Source: Thermoplasmata archaeon
GTDB taxonomy: Archaea > Thermoplasmatota > Thermoplasmata > Thermoplasmatales > Thermoplasmataceae
Direction: 5' to 3'
Assembly: GCA_021794355.1 (NCBI GenBank)
Contig: JAJYRA010000029.1
Coordinates: forward strand, 1 to 64,000
DNA: 64,000 nt
Of this stretch, positions 1-7,871 are shown in pieces. The notes under the pieces were generated by a model. The model ran no database searches and was not told the DNA's origin. It saw only the letters and a list, made by a program, of their open reading frames with translations. How positions within the stretch are numbered: position 1 is the stretch's first letter; each line of letters opens with the position of its first letter. Position numbers and translations under genes: made by a program.

Positions 1-2
1 TA

Positions 3-131
3 AGAATTAAAAGAGGTGTGTTCAGATCTGCAAAGGGAATACTGATACATGGAGATCTCAATGCAGTATACAACATAATAAAAAAAGCAATCCCTGAAGC
101 GTTTGTGAACGGGATAGAGGGTATTGGATAG
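3..131 (+). CDS. tnpB: C-terminal end of IS605-family TnpB (partial at window edge)
   Basis: An open frame enters from the left edge and ends at TAG 129-131. It reads RGVFRSAKGILIHGDLNAVY and then NIIKKAIPEAF, which is the conserved C-terminal pattern of TnpB (RG-F-S--G--I--D-N-A-NI). In intact family members the aspartate of the GD/AD-N segment belongs to the RuvC-like nuclease centre. TnpB is the RNA-guided nuclease of IS200/IS605 elements. Only the last 42 residues are visible, so it cannot be judged whether the gene is whole. The next 170 bases would hold the element's right end and guide RNA if the element is intact; I could not define that boundary. Confidence 0.75.
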   Translation, partial: RIKRGVFRSAKGILIHGDLNAVYNIIKKAIPEAFVNGIEGIG

Positions 132-305
132 TATCCACGAAGTTTAAGCATCAAACAGATGATAACTTCCAAAGGTTTGTGTTAACATGGTTAATAGAAA
201 TCATAACCTGCAAAGATGCCATGAGTGATTGGATGGTCTCAAGAAATGCGGAGACTCGTACTCTACCGGAATATTCAAATCTGATTAATATTTAACTATT
301 ATTGG

Positions 306-1040
306 ATGTTAAAGAGTAGAAACAAAAGGATCATGTTATTTTCGATTTTTATAGTCCTTATAGTTGCAGTTCCAATTTCTTTCCTTGAATTCTTTCCGTC
401 AAGGGAACCTGCAATCTCAGTAAGTGATGGAAAAAAATTCTATGCGTGCGATGCCAACTTCTCTGCCCGCATTCTGCCTCTGTGGATTCCAAATGTTACA
501 GCATCAGCATCAATTGGAGAGAAAGGATATCCAAATTCATCATTATCCCTGACCGCCCGGGGATATGAGCACTACACTGAAGGGCCGAGACCAATGTTTT
601 ACATTCTTATCAACGTGAAAGGGAGCCTGCCTTCCAATCTTCATCCCTCTGGTCTGATGTTGACGCAGAACCTGAGCTCTCCCGGATTTAATTGTTCGCG
701 GCCAACTGGTTTTTTTTACCGTGCTAGACATGCCATTATGACAAATACATCATATAGCAAAACATATAGTAATACAAGTCTACCATGTGCTGGCTTTTTT
801 GGTGATTCTTCATGGAACTTTGAATTTACCATAGAGAATCACGCAAAGGCCAGTTCGCATTCGCTTTTCAACTTTTCTGTGAGTTCTGTGAGAGGTGCCT
901 GCTTCGTTTCTGTGATTAGCGGCCCCTTATATTTCCCCCACCCAGGAGACACGTACTATACGACCATAAGTGCAGAGATTCTTGGTCTCTCCAAACCCGT
1001 ATCTGTACAGGTAGAATTTGCTTTTAAGGATGTGATCTGA
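306..1040 (+). CDS. Hypothetical exported/membrane-anchored protein
   Basis: This is a 244-residue protein of unknown function. Residues about 8-28 form one strongly hydrophobic segment after a basic N-terminus (KSRNKR), so it is a signal anchor or uncleaved signal peptide. The rest is rich in Ser, Thr, Asn, Pro and aromatic residues with several N-x-S/T sequons, as expected of a surface-exposed archaeal domain. Four to five cysteines are spread through the outer domain and may form disulfides. It stands alone between the TnpB remnant and the convergent trmG10 gene. I recognise no family; a small surface lipoprotein-like or pilin-like role cannot be excluded. Confidence 0.5.
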   Translation: MLKSRNKRIMLFSIFIVLIVAVPISFLEFFPSREPAISVSDGKKFYACDANFSARILPLWIPNVTASASIGEKGYPNSSLSLTARGYEHYTEGPRPMFYILINVKGSLPSNLHPSGLMLTQNLSSPGFNCSRPTGFFYRARHAIMTNTSYSKTYSNTSLPCAGFFGDSSWNFEFTIENHAKASSHSLFNFSVSSVRGACFVSVISGPLYFPHPGDTYYTTISAEILGLSKPVSVQVEFAFKDVI

Positions 1041-1098
1041 ATGAGTGCAACGGATCAGTGGCATAGTACAAGGAAGACAATGAATTGAGGTTTGATTT

Positions 1099-2067
1099 TT
1101 ATCTCCTTATGAGTCTCGTAAAATTTCTGGTTAGGGATTTATGAACTTTTTGTTGTAAAACAACATCGATATTGAAGTAATTTTCAAAATACCTCAGATT
1201 GTTTGTGTTGTCCGTGACTATGCATGCCCTTGCGTTATCCTTTAAAATACTGTGCATTTTTTCTGCAGATTTGGTATAGAATTCTTCTCGTTCCATGGAT
1301 ATATGGGAATTTCGTCCATAGGGGAAATCTGTAACTATTCCGTCAAATTTTTCCTGAAACTGAAGGTTCAGGAAATCTGCCCTAGCAATTTCGTAGTCCC
1401 TGATTCCAAAGTATTTTAGATTCATCCTTGCTCCCACTGCCATTTCATTTATGATATCCACTCCAAAAACCCGGTATCCCTTGATTCCAGCCTCCATCAG
1501 AATCCCCCCTCCACCACAGAATGGATCCAGTAGGATGGAACCTGAGGGAAAATAACCCATGTTAACCAGGAATGAGGCGTACATTGGATCCATGGAAACA
1601 GGTGAAAAAAAAGGTCTCAGAGGGGCTTTCCTTTTTGCTTTTTCCACATTGTTTCTATTATAGATCTGTTCCACTATATACCATCTATCCAGATGATAGG
1701 CAAGTATGACGAAATCAGGATCTGAAAAGGAAATTTTGCCCATTCCCCCAAGAAGATTTCCTATTTCTCCCTCATCCTCCGTTCCATGACATTTTCCACT
1801 GTCTATGACCCTCACAAAAAATTTACCCTGCCTCAGCTTTATTTTAGAAATTTCACCCAGTTCATCGACGTCTCCTAAAATCAATCCGGCTCTCTTGGTG
1901 AAGGCAAGGCTTTCAAGATTTTCAATGTCCTTAGTTATAAATATATTAAGATCTTTCTCAACTACATTATAATGAAGTTTCCTATGAAAAACACTGAATA
2001 TCTCCTCCCTGGCAAACTCGTGTGTACCTTTCTCGGTCTCGAGTAAAATAAGATCAGATGAACCCAA
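1099..2067 (-). CDS. trmG10: THUMP-domain tRNA (guanine-N2) methyltransferase, TrmG10 type
   Basis: The 322-residue protein has an N-terminal THUMP-like RNA-binding region and a C-terminal Rossmann methyltransferase. Motif I is DPFCGGGG at about residue 180 (AdoMet binding) and the catalytic motif IV is DFPYG near residue 246, where most relatives have DPPYG. Archaeal members methylate N2 of guanosine 10 in tRNA; TrmG10 is the best fit, though Trm14 (G6) is a close relative. It starts at TTG, supported by GTGA six bases upstream, 14 bases after the rpo11 stop codon, so the two genes are probably one transcript. Confidence 0.8.
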   Translation of the reverse strand: MGSSDLILLETEKGTHEFAREEIFSVFHRKLHYNVVEKDLNIFITKDIENLESLAFTKRAGLILGDVDELGEISKIKLRQGKFFVRVIDSGKCHGTEDEGEIGNLLGGMGKISFSDPDFVILAYHLDRWYIVEQIYNRNNVEKAKRKAPLRPFFSPVSMDPMYASFLVNMGYFPSGSILLDPFCGGGGILMEAGIKGYRVFGVDIINEMAVGARMNLKYFGIRDYEIARADFLNLQFQEKFDGIVTDFPYGRNSHISMEREEFYTKSAEKMHSILKDNARACIVTDNTNNLRYFENYFNIDVVLQQKVHKSLTRNFTRLIRR

Positions 2068-2081
2068 TTGGAGTCACTGAT

Positions 2082-2429
2082 CTAGTTATCGGTTGGCTTA
2101 TCCTTCTTTAAATCGACAATTCCCAATTGCGGTTCATCGTTTTTCTTTAATTCCTTATTCAATTCGTTTGATAGATTTTCAAAAACTTTACTCAACCTTT
2201 TAATTGACCTCTTTACAGCTGCCTGAGGTTTACCGGACTTTACCTTAACATAAACCCTTGGGTTGTCTATAACTGGGTGTTTTATGTAATATCTTGATTC
2301 GGTGACCTGCTCATCCTTCTGTATCTCTTCGACGAGTGGTCTAAGAAGAGTATTGTCATAGTTCATTATTTCAAATGTGATTGAATCTTTCTGCTTCTCA
2401 ACAATACTTATTTTGCTTTCCATCAACAT
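2082..2429 (-). CDS. rpo11: DNA-directed RNA polymerase subunit Rpo11 (RpoL)
   Basis: A 115-residue protein with the Rpo11/RPB11 signature: a short beta strand, then NYDNTLLRPLVEEI, and YYIKHP with NPRVYVKV. This subunit pairs with Rpo3 in the alpha-like assembly platform of archaeal RNA polymerase. A charged tail (ELKKNDEPQLG onward) extends beyond the core fold. A TATA-like TTTAATATA lies about 20 bases upstream of the ATG, which suggests a leaderless transcript; a second ATG two codons in is equally possible. It is followed at once by trmG10. Confidence 0.9.
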   Translation of the reverse strand: MLMESKISIVEKQKDSITFEIMNYDNTLLRPLVEEIQKDEQVTESRYYIKHPVIDNPRVYVKVKSGKPQAAVKRSIKRLSKVFENLSNELNKELKKNDEPQLGIVDLKKDKPTDN

Positions 2430-2482
2430 GATATTGAAAACGGTATATTAAAAATTAGCATTTGCACATGTCTATTAGTAAA

Positions 2483-3373
2483 TTAATTTTTTGGTTTATT
2501 TTTAATTTCCCAGTAACTCCTTTCGACTTCAACATTAATTCTGTCCATGTAATTATTCAGATTTGTTATATCTTCAAACTGTATTATGAACAGAATTGAG
2601 TTGGTCATACCGTTTTTCTGATTCAGGAAAAAGTCAAATTCCTGCAGTTTTAAGTCCGATTTTATCTGGTCTTTCTTTAAGTTTAAGCTGTCCATTATTT
2701 CGCTGGCGTTTGTATCGGCAGGCATGGTAGAGACAAATTGATACCTTATCTTCCTTCCCTCGTTGAGTTTGGTAAATATGGCGCTACCGAAAAGTATTGT
2801 GTTGGGAATGAGAATGCTTCTCCCGTTGGTCATTCGGACTCTTGTATGAAGTGTTTTTACATCTTCCACCGTTCCCGTAAGAGTTTCAGGAAACATCCAT
2901 GAAAATATTGAGATGGTTTCCTCAGGTTTGAGGAATCCCCCTGCAGTTACCAGTATACCAGAGAGTATACTTGTTACAACAGATTGAATTGCAAAACCTA
3001 TAATCACACCACCTATAGCACCCCCGATAAGTGCTCCCTGTAGGTTGATTCCAACGTAAAGCAGAAAAATAGTTATGGCTATGGCATAAATAACTATCCT
3101 TATGATGATGTATACCCCATTGAGGTTTCTTTCACCATTACTTCTGGTACCAATCTGTGAAAAAAGTCTCTTAAAAATTTTCAGCAATACCATAGATATA
3201 ATGCCAATTATGAGCGCTACGAATGCATCCTTAACGTAAGTGTCGTAACCCTGAGGAATACTCAAGATGGATGCAATTACAGGATATTCTATTTCAAATA
3301 GGTAAACTACTAAAACGGCAATTATGATGCTAATAACTGACTTCCACAAACTTCCCCTTTCCTGCTCGTCCAC
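2483..3373 (-). CDS. mscS: MscS-family mechanosensitive channel
   Basis: This 296-residue membrane protein starts at GTG. It has about four hydrophobic segments in the first 150 residues; the last is Gly/Ala-rich (GALIGGAIGGVIIGFAIQSVV), matching the pore-lining TM3 of MscS channels. It is followed by the beta domain (SGILVTAGGFLKPEETISI, TGTVEDVKTLHTRVRMTNG, ILIPNTILFGS), the most recognisable part of the family. MscS channels open under membrane tension and release solutes on osmotic downshift. This is likely important in an organism without a rigid wall, though that context is inferred. It is monocistronic by spacing. Confidence 0.9.
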   Translation of the reverse strand: MDEQERGSLWKSVISIIIAVLVVYLFEIEYPVIASILSIPQGYDTYVKDAFVALIIGIISMVLLKIFKRLFSQIGTRSNGERNLNGVYIIIRIVIYAIAITIFLLYVGINLQGALIGGAIGGVIIGFAIQSVVTSILSGILVTAGGFLKPEETISIFSWMFPETLTGTVEDVKTLHTRVRMTNGRSILIPNTILFGSAIFTKLNEGRKIRYQFVSTMPADTNASEIMDSLNLKKDQIKSDLKLQEFDFFLNQKNGMTNSILFIIQFEDITNLNNYMDRINVEVERSYWEIKNKPKN

Positions 3374-3436
3374 ATAGTCGTATAACTCTAATCTAAATAA
3401 TTTTTCTTAAATTATCTACATAAACTGTGAAAGTTC

Positions 3437-4138
3437 TTACCGACCCAAGAAATTCATAATTAGTTTTATCAGGAACGGCTGCTTTCTTTGTAAGATTACA
3501 GGATCGCTTTGGTCCCCAATTACCATCTTTGCCTTGCCGATTAACACCCCATAACTGTCCACTTCATCTATTAGGTGCAAGGCCCTGGCCCTTAAGGGTG
3601 TATAAACACCACTCTTGCCAACTTCCTCTATTTCTTCATCACTCAGGTGGCGATTCTCCCTTACAACCTTGATAAAAAAGTCATAAACCTCCTTGAGCAT
3701 TGATTTCTGCTCGTTTAACGACTCTTCTGTTGGGCTTTCAAAAGGGTTCATGGACGATTTCTTTTCGCCCAAGCTGACAATGTTCATCTTAACTCCGATC
3801 TTTTCGATCACTCCTGTCAGGTCTGGTGACATGGAGATAACACCGACTGAACCAACTATGCCGGTGTTTATGGAAAATATCATCTTTGCCCCGCATGCAA
3901 TCATATAAGCACCGGATGCAGCCGTTCCTGTTACAATTGCGATAACAGGCTTAACACGATTTGCCCTCTGAATCCGATCGTATATCATCTCTGAGGCACT
4001 GGCACTTCCTCCACCAGAGTTTATTTCCAGAATTATGCCTTTTACCTTGGAAGTACGCTTTGCAATTTCCAATTGAGTTGATACATAGTTTTGCATCCTT
4101 TCATTGATGTTTCCGTGAATAAGGATCGTGTAAATCAT
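3437..4138 (-). CDS. sppA: S49-family signal peptide peptidase (SppA-like)
   Basis: A 233-residue serine peptidase of family S49. The nucleophile is Ser75 in GTAASGAYM and the general base is Lys127 in GEKKSSMNPF. Their spacing of 52 residues equals that of characterised single-domain SppA proteins. The GGGSASASE oxyanion region precedes them. SppA degrades cleaved signal peptides in the membrane. Unlike most relatives, this one has no clear N-terminal transmembrane anchor; it begins almost directly with the protease fold and ends with a weakly hydrophobic tail (PFLIKLIMNFLG). It may therefore be soluble or peripherally bound. The ATG at 4138 has no in-frame upstream alternative that would add an anchor within the 5' spacer. 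Confidence 0.85.
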   Translation of the reverse strand: MIYTILIHGNINERMQNYVSTQLEIAKRTSKVKGIILEINSGGGSASASEMIYDRIQRANRVKPVIAIVTGTAASGAYMIACGAKMIFSINTGIVGSVGVISMSPDLTGVIEKIGVKMNIVSLGEKKSSMNPFESPTEESLNEQKSMLKEVYDFFIKVVRENRHLSDEEIEEVGKSGVYTPLRARALHLIDEVDSYGVLIGKAKMVIGDQSDPVILQRKQPFLIKLIMNFLGR

Positions 4139-4408
4139 AGGGTTAGATAGGAAACCAACTATTAATAAAATGTTATTTTTTCTTTCCTATTAGCTGGAAT
4201 GCGTGGATTATTCACTTAACAACAACCTCCAATGAAAAATTAAATTGGTGATATTCAAAGGACAAGCGAATCATAAATTCTATTCAAAAAAGAATTTGTA
4301 TATACAGGTTAAATTAGAAAGCGCATAAAATGAGCAGGTAATTCTAAAAATTATAATACAAAGAAATTATTTCTAAGGGTTAAAGAGGATAATGCTATAG
4401 GTGATCAC

Positions 4409-5554
4409 ATGAAAGTTCCTGATAGAGTCGTAATACTTGGTGACAGAGAAGCCGCTGTAATGGCTGCAAATAAGCTTGTAAACCGAACAAACAAGAAAGA
4501 AATTGAGATAATTATGATTGGAAGGAGGAATAAATTTGAATTTACAGACTCCAATATTTTTGTCCCCTCTTCATTGGTAGACCATCATTTATTGGAAAGG
4601 GGGATGAATTCCCAGCTTCGAATGAGTGTTGAGTACATACAGGATGAGGTTGTTTCCCTGAATATAAAGGATAAAAGCCTCAACACCAGAAATGGAAGGG
4701 TGGTAAGATATGACTATCTTATAATTACCAATCCAACTGAGGAAGACCATTCAACAATTAACGGTTTTTCTGAAGATTCCAGAACGCTTGAATCGGTTCA
4801 GGAGGCCCTCAGGCTAAGGGAGGACCTGCATACAATGAAAAGAGGAGAAATAGTGATATATCAGGATGAGACACATTCCAACAGTCCTCTTATGGGAGCG
4901 AACCTTGCTATTTTGTTATCAAACCAGTTTAAGGAAAAGGGATTGGACAAGGATGTTAAGATATCATATATTAATTCAGCCAATACCATAATAGAAAGTG
5001 AGGAGTTTCACCACAGGATTGATTCAATTCTCAAAATGAATGGTGTCAAAACCACCTACGGCTTTGAGCTTTCACAGTTAAATGTCAAGAATAAGGAACT
5101 CCAGTCCAAGGATGGTTCAACTGTAAAGTATGATATACCAATCATATTTGCACCTTCAGTTTTAAAACAATATCTTTCAAATGCAGGATTCCCAAAGTCT
5201 GACTCGTCTCCCATTGAAATGAACTTCAAGACCTTGAGTGTGAAAAATTATCCTGAAATTTTTATTTCATCAATGGAACAAAAATACATAACCAACTTCT
5301 GGCAGATAAATTATGGAGAAATTGATTACATTACTGCAAAAATAGCGCATGAAATTAGTGGATATCCCGAGCCAGATAACTACAATGGTGGGGAGTACAT
5401 TGACTACTTAATCAGTGAAAGTGGGAAGGCTATTAACATCGTGATAGATCCATCAGGAGATTACAGTGAAGGCAGGGTAAACAAGAGTGATTATTTGTTG
5501 AAGTTGTACGCATATCACTCGTTCTTCGGCGGTTATTCACAGGGGTTTTTGTGA
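4409..5554 (+). CDS. Sulfide:quinone-oxidoreductase-like FAD protein, probably non-canonical
   Basis: The 381-residue protein has the layout of the SQR/FAD-dependent pyridine nucleotide-disulfide oxidoreductase fold: an N-terminal beta-alpha-beta unit (RVVILGDREAAVMAANKL), a second nucleotide-binding-like region and a C-terminal membrane-facing tail. SQR oxidises sulfide and passes electrons to quinone. Two features argue against classic chemistry here: the dinucleotide motif is GDREAA rather than GxGxxG/A, and the translation contains no cysteine, while SQR needs redox cysteines. The start is supported by AGGTGATCACATG. It heads an operon with DUF1641 and OsmC genes. DUF1641 is a frequent SQR neighbour, which supports the family assignment. 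Confidence 0.7.
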   Translation: MKVPDRVVILGDREAAVMAANKLVNRTNKKEIEIIMIGRRNKFEFTDSNIFVPSSLVDHHLLERGMNSQLRMSVEYIQDEVVSLNIKDKSLNTRNGRVVRYDYLIITNPTEEDHSTINGFSEDSRTLESVQEALRLREDLHTMKRGEIVIYQDETHSNSPLMGANLAILLSNQFKEKGLDKDVKISYINSANTIIESEEFHHRIDSILKMNGVKTTYGFELSQLNVKNKELQSKDGSTVKYDIPIIFAPSVLKQYLSNAGFPKSDSSPIEMNFKTLSVKNYPEIFISSMEQKYITNFWQINYGEIDYITAKIAHEISGYPEPDNYNGGEYIDYLISESGKAINIVIDPSGDYSEGRVNKSDYLLKLYAYHSFFGGYSQGFL

Positions 5555-5564
5555 GGTTATAAAT

Positions 5565-6038
5565 ATGGAAAATGAAAAACAGGAAAAGGATCAAATAGAA
5601 TTGGCACTGTCAGAACTCATGGAGGATGATCAGACCTTATTGAGTGTTTTAAATCTGGTAAAGATTTTTAAAGAGTCTGGGAATCTTGAAGTCTTGGAGA
5701 AATTGATTACGGAAAATTTGCCGGGAAATACGAAGTCATTCACGTCTCTTCTTGATAAAAGGGAGCTGCACCTTGGCGGTATATCTCTTGCAAATGTAAT
5801 GCTGGGACTGATGGCATCCCTATCAGGAAAAACCTCACAATCTGCATTAAACATTCTGCTTTATAATAGCGACGAACTGTGGGATTCCATGATAGATGGG
5901 GCAAAGCAACCGGAGAATTTTTCCATTTTAAGACTGATGGGTACGTTAAAGGATCCTGAGGTTGCAGCTGGTCTCAGTGCCATGTTGAATGCCCTCAAAA
6001 CCCTTGGGAAATTGCTTACCAAGGTGGACAGAGAATGA
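5565..6038 (+). CDS. DUF1641 family protein
   Basis: A 157-residue, mostly helical, soluble protein. Its C-terminal part, TLKDPEVAAGLSAMLNALKTLG, carries the DUF1641 hallmark (LKDPEVxxGLxxLLxxLKxLG). DUF1641 proteins are commonly encoded beside SQR-like flavoproteins and certain dehydrogenases; their molecular role is not settled. A GAGGT ribosome-binding site precedes the ATG, and the gene begins 10 bases after the SQR-like stop. Its own stop overlaps the next start (ATGA), so the three genes are translationally coupled. It may be an adaptor or stability factor for the flavoprotein; that is inference. Confidence 0.85.
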   Translation: MENEKQEKDQIELALSELMEDDQTLLSVLNLVKIFKESGNLEVLEKLITENLPGNTKSFTSLLDKRELHLGGISLANVMLGLMASLSGKTSQSALNILLYNSDELWDSMIDGAKQPENFSILRLMGTLKDPEVAAGLSAMLNALKTLGKLLTKVDRE

Positions 6039-6484
6039 CCTTAAGCGTAGATTTCCATTATGAAAATGGAATAGGATTCAAGAGCGACGGGGAGGATAAG
6101 GAGAGCGTCTTTCTCAGGGACCCCATAACAGATAATAAGAGAGTATATTCCCCCACTGAAACCATGCTTTTTGCAATGGCCGGATGCTCCTCCTACGATG
6201 TTGTATTGATACTTTCCAGAATGAGGAAAGAAATAAAGTCATATGGAATGCACGTTGACGCCGAAAGGGAGGAAGAAGAACCAAAAGTACTGAAGAGTGT
6301 AAATTTCCATTATTCAATAGAAGCGGATGTAACCAAGGAACATGTAAAAAGGGCCATAAACTTATCACTTGAAAAATATTGTAGTGTAACAATACTCGCC
6401 AGGAGGGGAGGTGTTAAAGTTACATACTCCCTAACCCTCAATGGAAATTTGGTATGCGAAAAGCAGGCTCCGCATATTGATTAG
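6035..6484 (+). CDS. OsmC/Ohr family protein
   Basis: A 149-residue OsmC-fold protein. The two conserved cysteines are in AGCSSYDV and EKYCSVT, with the helix motif YSPTETMLFAMAGC. OsmC/Ohr enzymes use this cysteine pair to reduce organic or lipid hydroperoxides; some family members work on other thiol chemistry. The start ATG overlaps the DUF1641 stop by four bases. Placed with a sulfide:quinone-oxidoreductase-like protein, a role in sulfane-sulfur or peroxide stress is plausible but not shown by the sequence. The catalytic residues look intact, unlike those of the flavoprotein at the head of the operon. Confidence 0.85.
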   Translation: MTLSVDFHYENGIGFKSDGEDKESVFLRDPITDNKRVYSPTETMLFAMAGCSSYDVVLILSRMRKEIKSYGMHVDAEREEEEPKVLKSVNFHYSIEADVTKEHVKRAINLSLEKYCSVTILARRGGVKVTYSLTLNGNLVCEKQAPHID

Positions 6485-6786
6485 GATAATTTTCACCTGA
6501 GTATTTAGTAGGAGATTTTCCGGTTTTTTGCTTGATGCCTGCTGTGCGAGTATATTAAAAAACAGTCAGCAACTTACTTCCAGATGTTGCCGAGCACTGA
6601 AATTTGACCAGAATTTTATCCCACTGTTGCGAGGATCATCCTAAGAACATTAATATTAGGAAAGGCCTAATTTTCCTATTGTTATGAGTAAAAAGCAAAG
6701 GGGCAACAAGCAAGTGATTTCACAATGATGAAGATGACTTCCCGAGTGGAAAACTTAATCCCATCTTACGAAATCATTTCAGTTAT
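6485..6786. other. Spacer between convergent transcription units
   Basis: About 300 bases lie between the OsmC stop and the stop of the minus-strand threonine-synthase-like gene. I see no gene. A 7-bp inverted repeat (TAGGAAA/TTTCCTA, about 6658-6678) could be a hairpin. A 14-codon ATG frame at 6684 is too short to support. Confidence 0.5.
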
Positions 6787-7830
6787 TTACCTCATTCTAT
6801 GATTCATAGAACCAACATTTTTCATCCCATGCCCTGTGAGCAATAATAAGGTATTTTCATCAAGGTTATATTTCTTAAAAGCTGCATAGGTTACAGAGGA
6901 ACTGTATTCACAATCCAGGCCCATTTTCAGTAGTTCCCTTTTTGCATTTATAATTTCAGTTTCTGAAACTGTTTCGCATCTTCCATAGGATTTTATCACG
7001 GAAGATAACAGGGCATGTCTTAGGGGCAATACTCCGGTAAGAGCGTCTGCTACGGATGGTCGGGTATTCTTTTCAATTCCATTCAGGTGATTATACATTC
7101 CACTAGCCCTTTCTGGCTGGATTGCCCATAAAGTTGGTATCCTGCCTATTAGGCCATTTTGGAAAAGGTGGGAAAACCCTTCAAATACTCCAAGATAAAG
7201 TGTTCCAGTGGAAAATGGGATTATAATATCATCTGGTATTTTTTCACTCTGCTCAAATATTTCGTAGGAAATCGCTCGAAAACCATCATAAAATTCTGGC
7301 CAATATTGATGCCCAAGATATTTCATTCCACTATTCTTAGCTGCGTTCTCAACGGCACTCCTGTTTCCGGTTACTTTAACCAGTTTAGATCCATATTCCT
7401 CTATCTGTTTTAGCTTATTCAGGTTCGCAGTCCTAGAAGCAAATACTGTAGAATTAAGATTCAGAATATTGGAAAAAAAGGCAAATGAAGCTCCTGCATT
7501 CCCGGAAGAATCTTCACAATAACTATCTACTGAGTTCAGGTACCCCTTTTCGTTCAGAAATGAAAAAAGGGTGTTCATCCCTCTATCCTTATAGGAAAGA
7601 GTGGGGTTGTAATATTCCAATTTAGCCTTAAACTTCTCTTCGGTTATAATGGGAGTTCTTGTTCCAATTTCAATTAGAGGTTTGGTGAAATAATCAAAAT
7701 TTCCTGCTATCTCTCTTTCATATGGCCCAGATACTCTTATTATGAAGGGTGAATTACAAACACTGCACAATAATTCAAAATTTTCCCTTGGGTTACCACA
7801 CTTACTGCAAAAAACTTTTGATAATACCAT
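6787..7830 (-). CDS. thrC: Threonine synthase-like PLP enzyme
   Basis: This is a 347-residue fold-type II PLP enzyme. A zinc ribbon (C8, C11, C22, C25) opens the protein, as in many archaeal threonine synthases. Lys81 in NPTLSYKDRG is the PLP Schiff-base lysine, EDSSGNAGASFA is the cofactor loop and STGTLYLG binds the PLP phosphate. Threonine synthase converts O-phosphohomoserine to threonine. It is the last gene of the tuf-rps10-fusA run, 41 bases after fusA, but a TATA-like AT-rich stretch in that gap may give it its own promoter. Threonine synthase is favoured over cysteate synthase because of the zinc ribbon and loop sequences, with some uncertainty. Confidence 0.78.
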   Translation of the reverse strand: MVLSKVFCSKCGNPRENFELLCSVCNSPFIIRVSGPYEREIAGNFDYFTKPLIEIGTRTPIITEEKFKAKLEYYNPTLSYKDRGMNTLFSFLNEKGYLNSVDSYCEDSSGNAGASFAFFSNILNLNSTVFASRTANLNKLKQIEEYGSKLVKVTGNRSAVENAAKNSGMKYLGHQYWPEFYDGFRAISYEIFEQSEKIPDDIIIPFSTGTLYLGVFEGFSHLFQNGLIGRIPTLWAIQPERASGMYNHLNGIEKNTRPSVADALTGVLPLRHALLSSVIKSYGRCETVSETEIINAKRELLKMGLDCEYSSSVTYAAFKKYNLDENTLLLLTGHGMKNVGSMNHRMR

Positions 7831-7871
7831 TATATCATATGGTATTTGATTTTAAAAATTTATATGAAAAA

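Noticed and set aside
6684-6728. ATG frame of 14 codons (MSKKQRGNKQ...)
   Set aside because: Too short, with no homologue or ribosome-binding site to support it.
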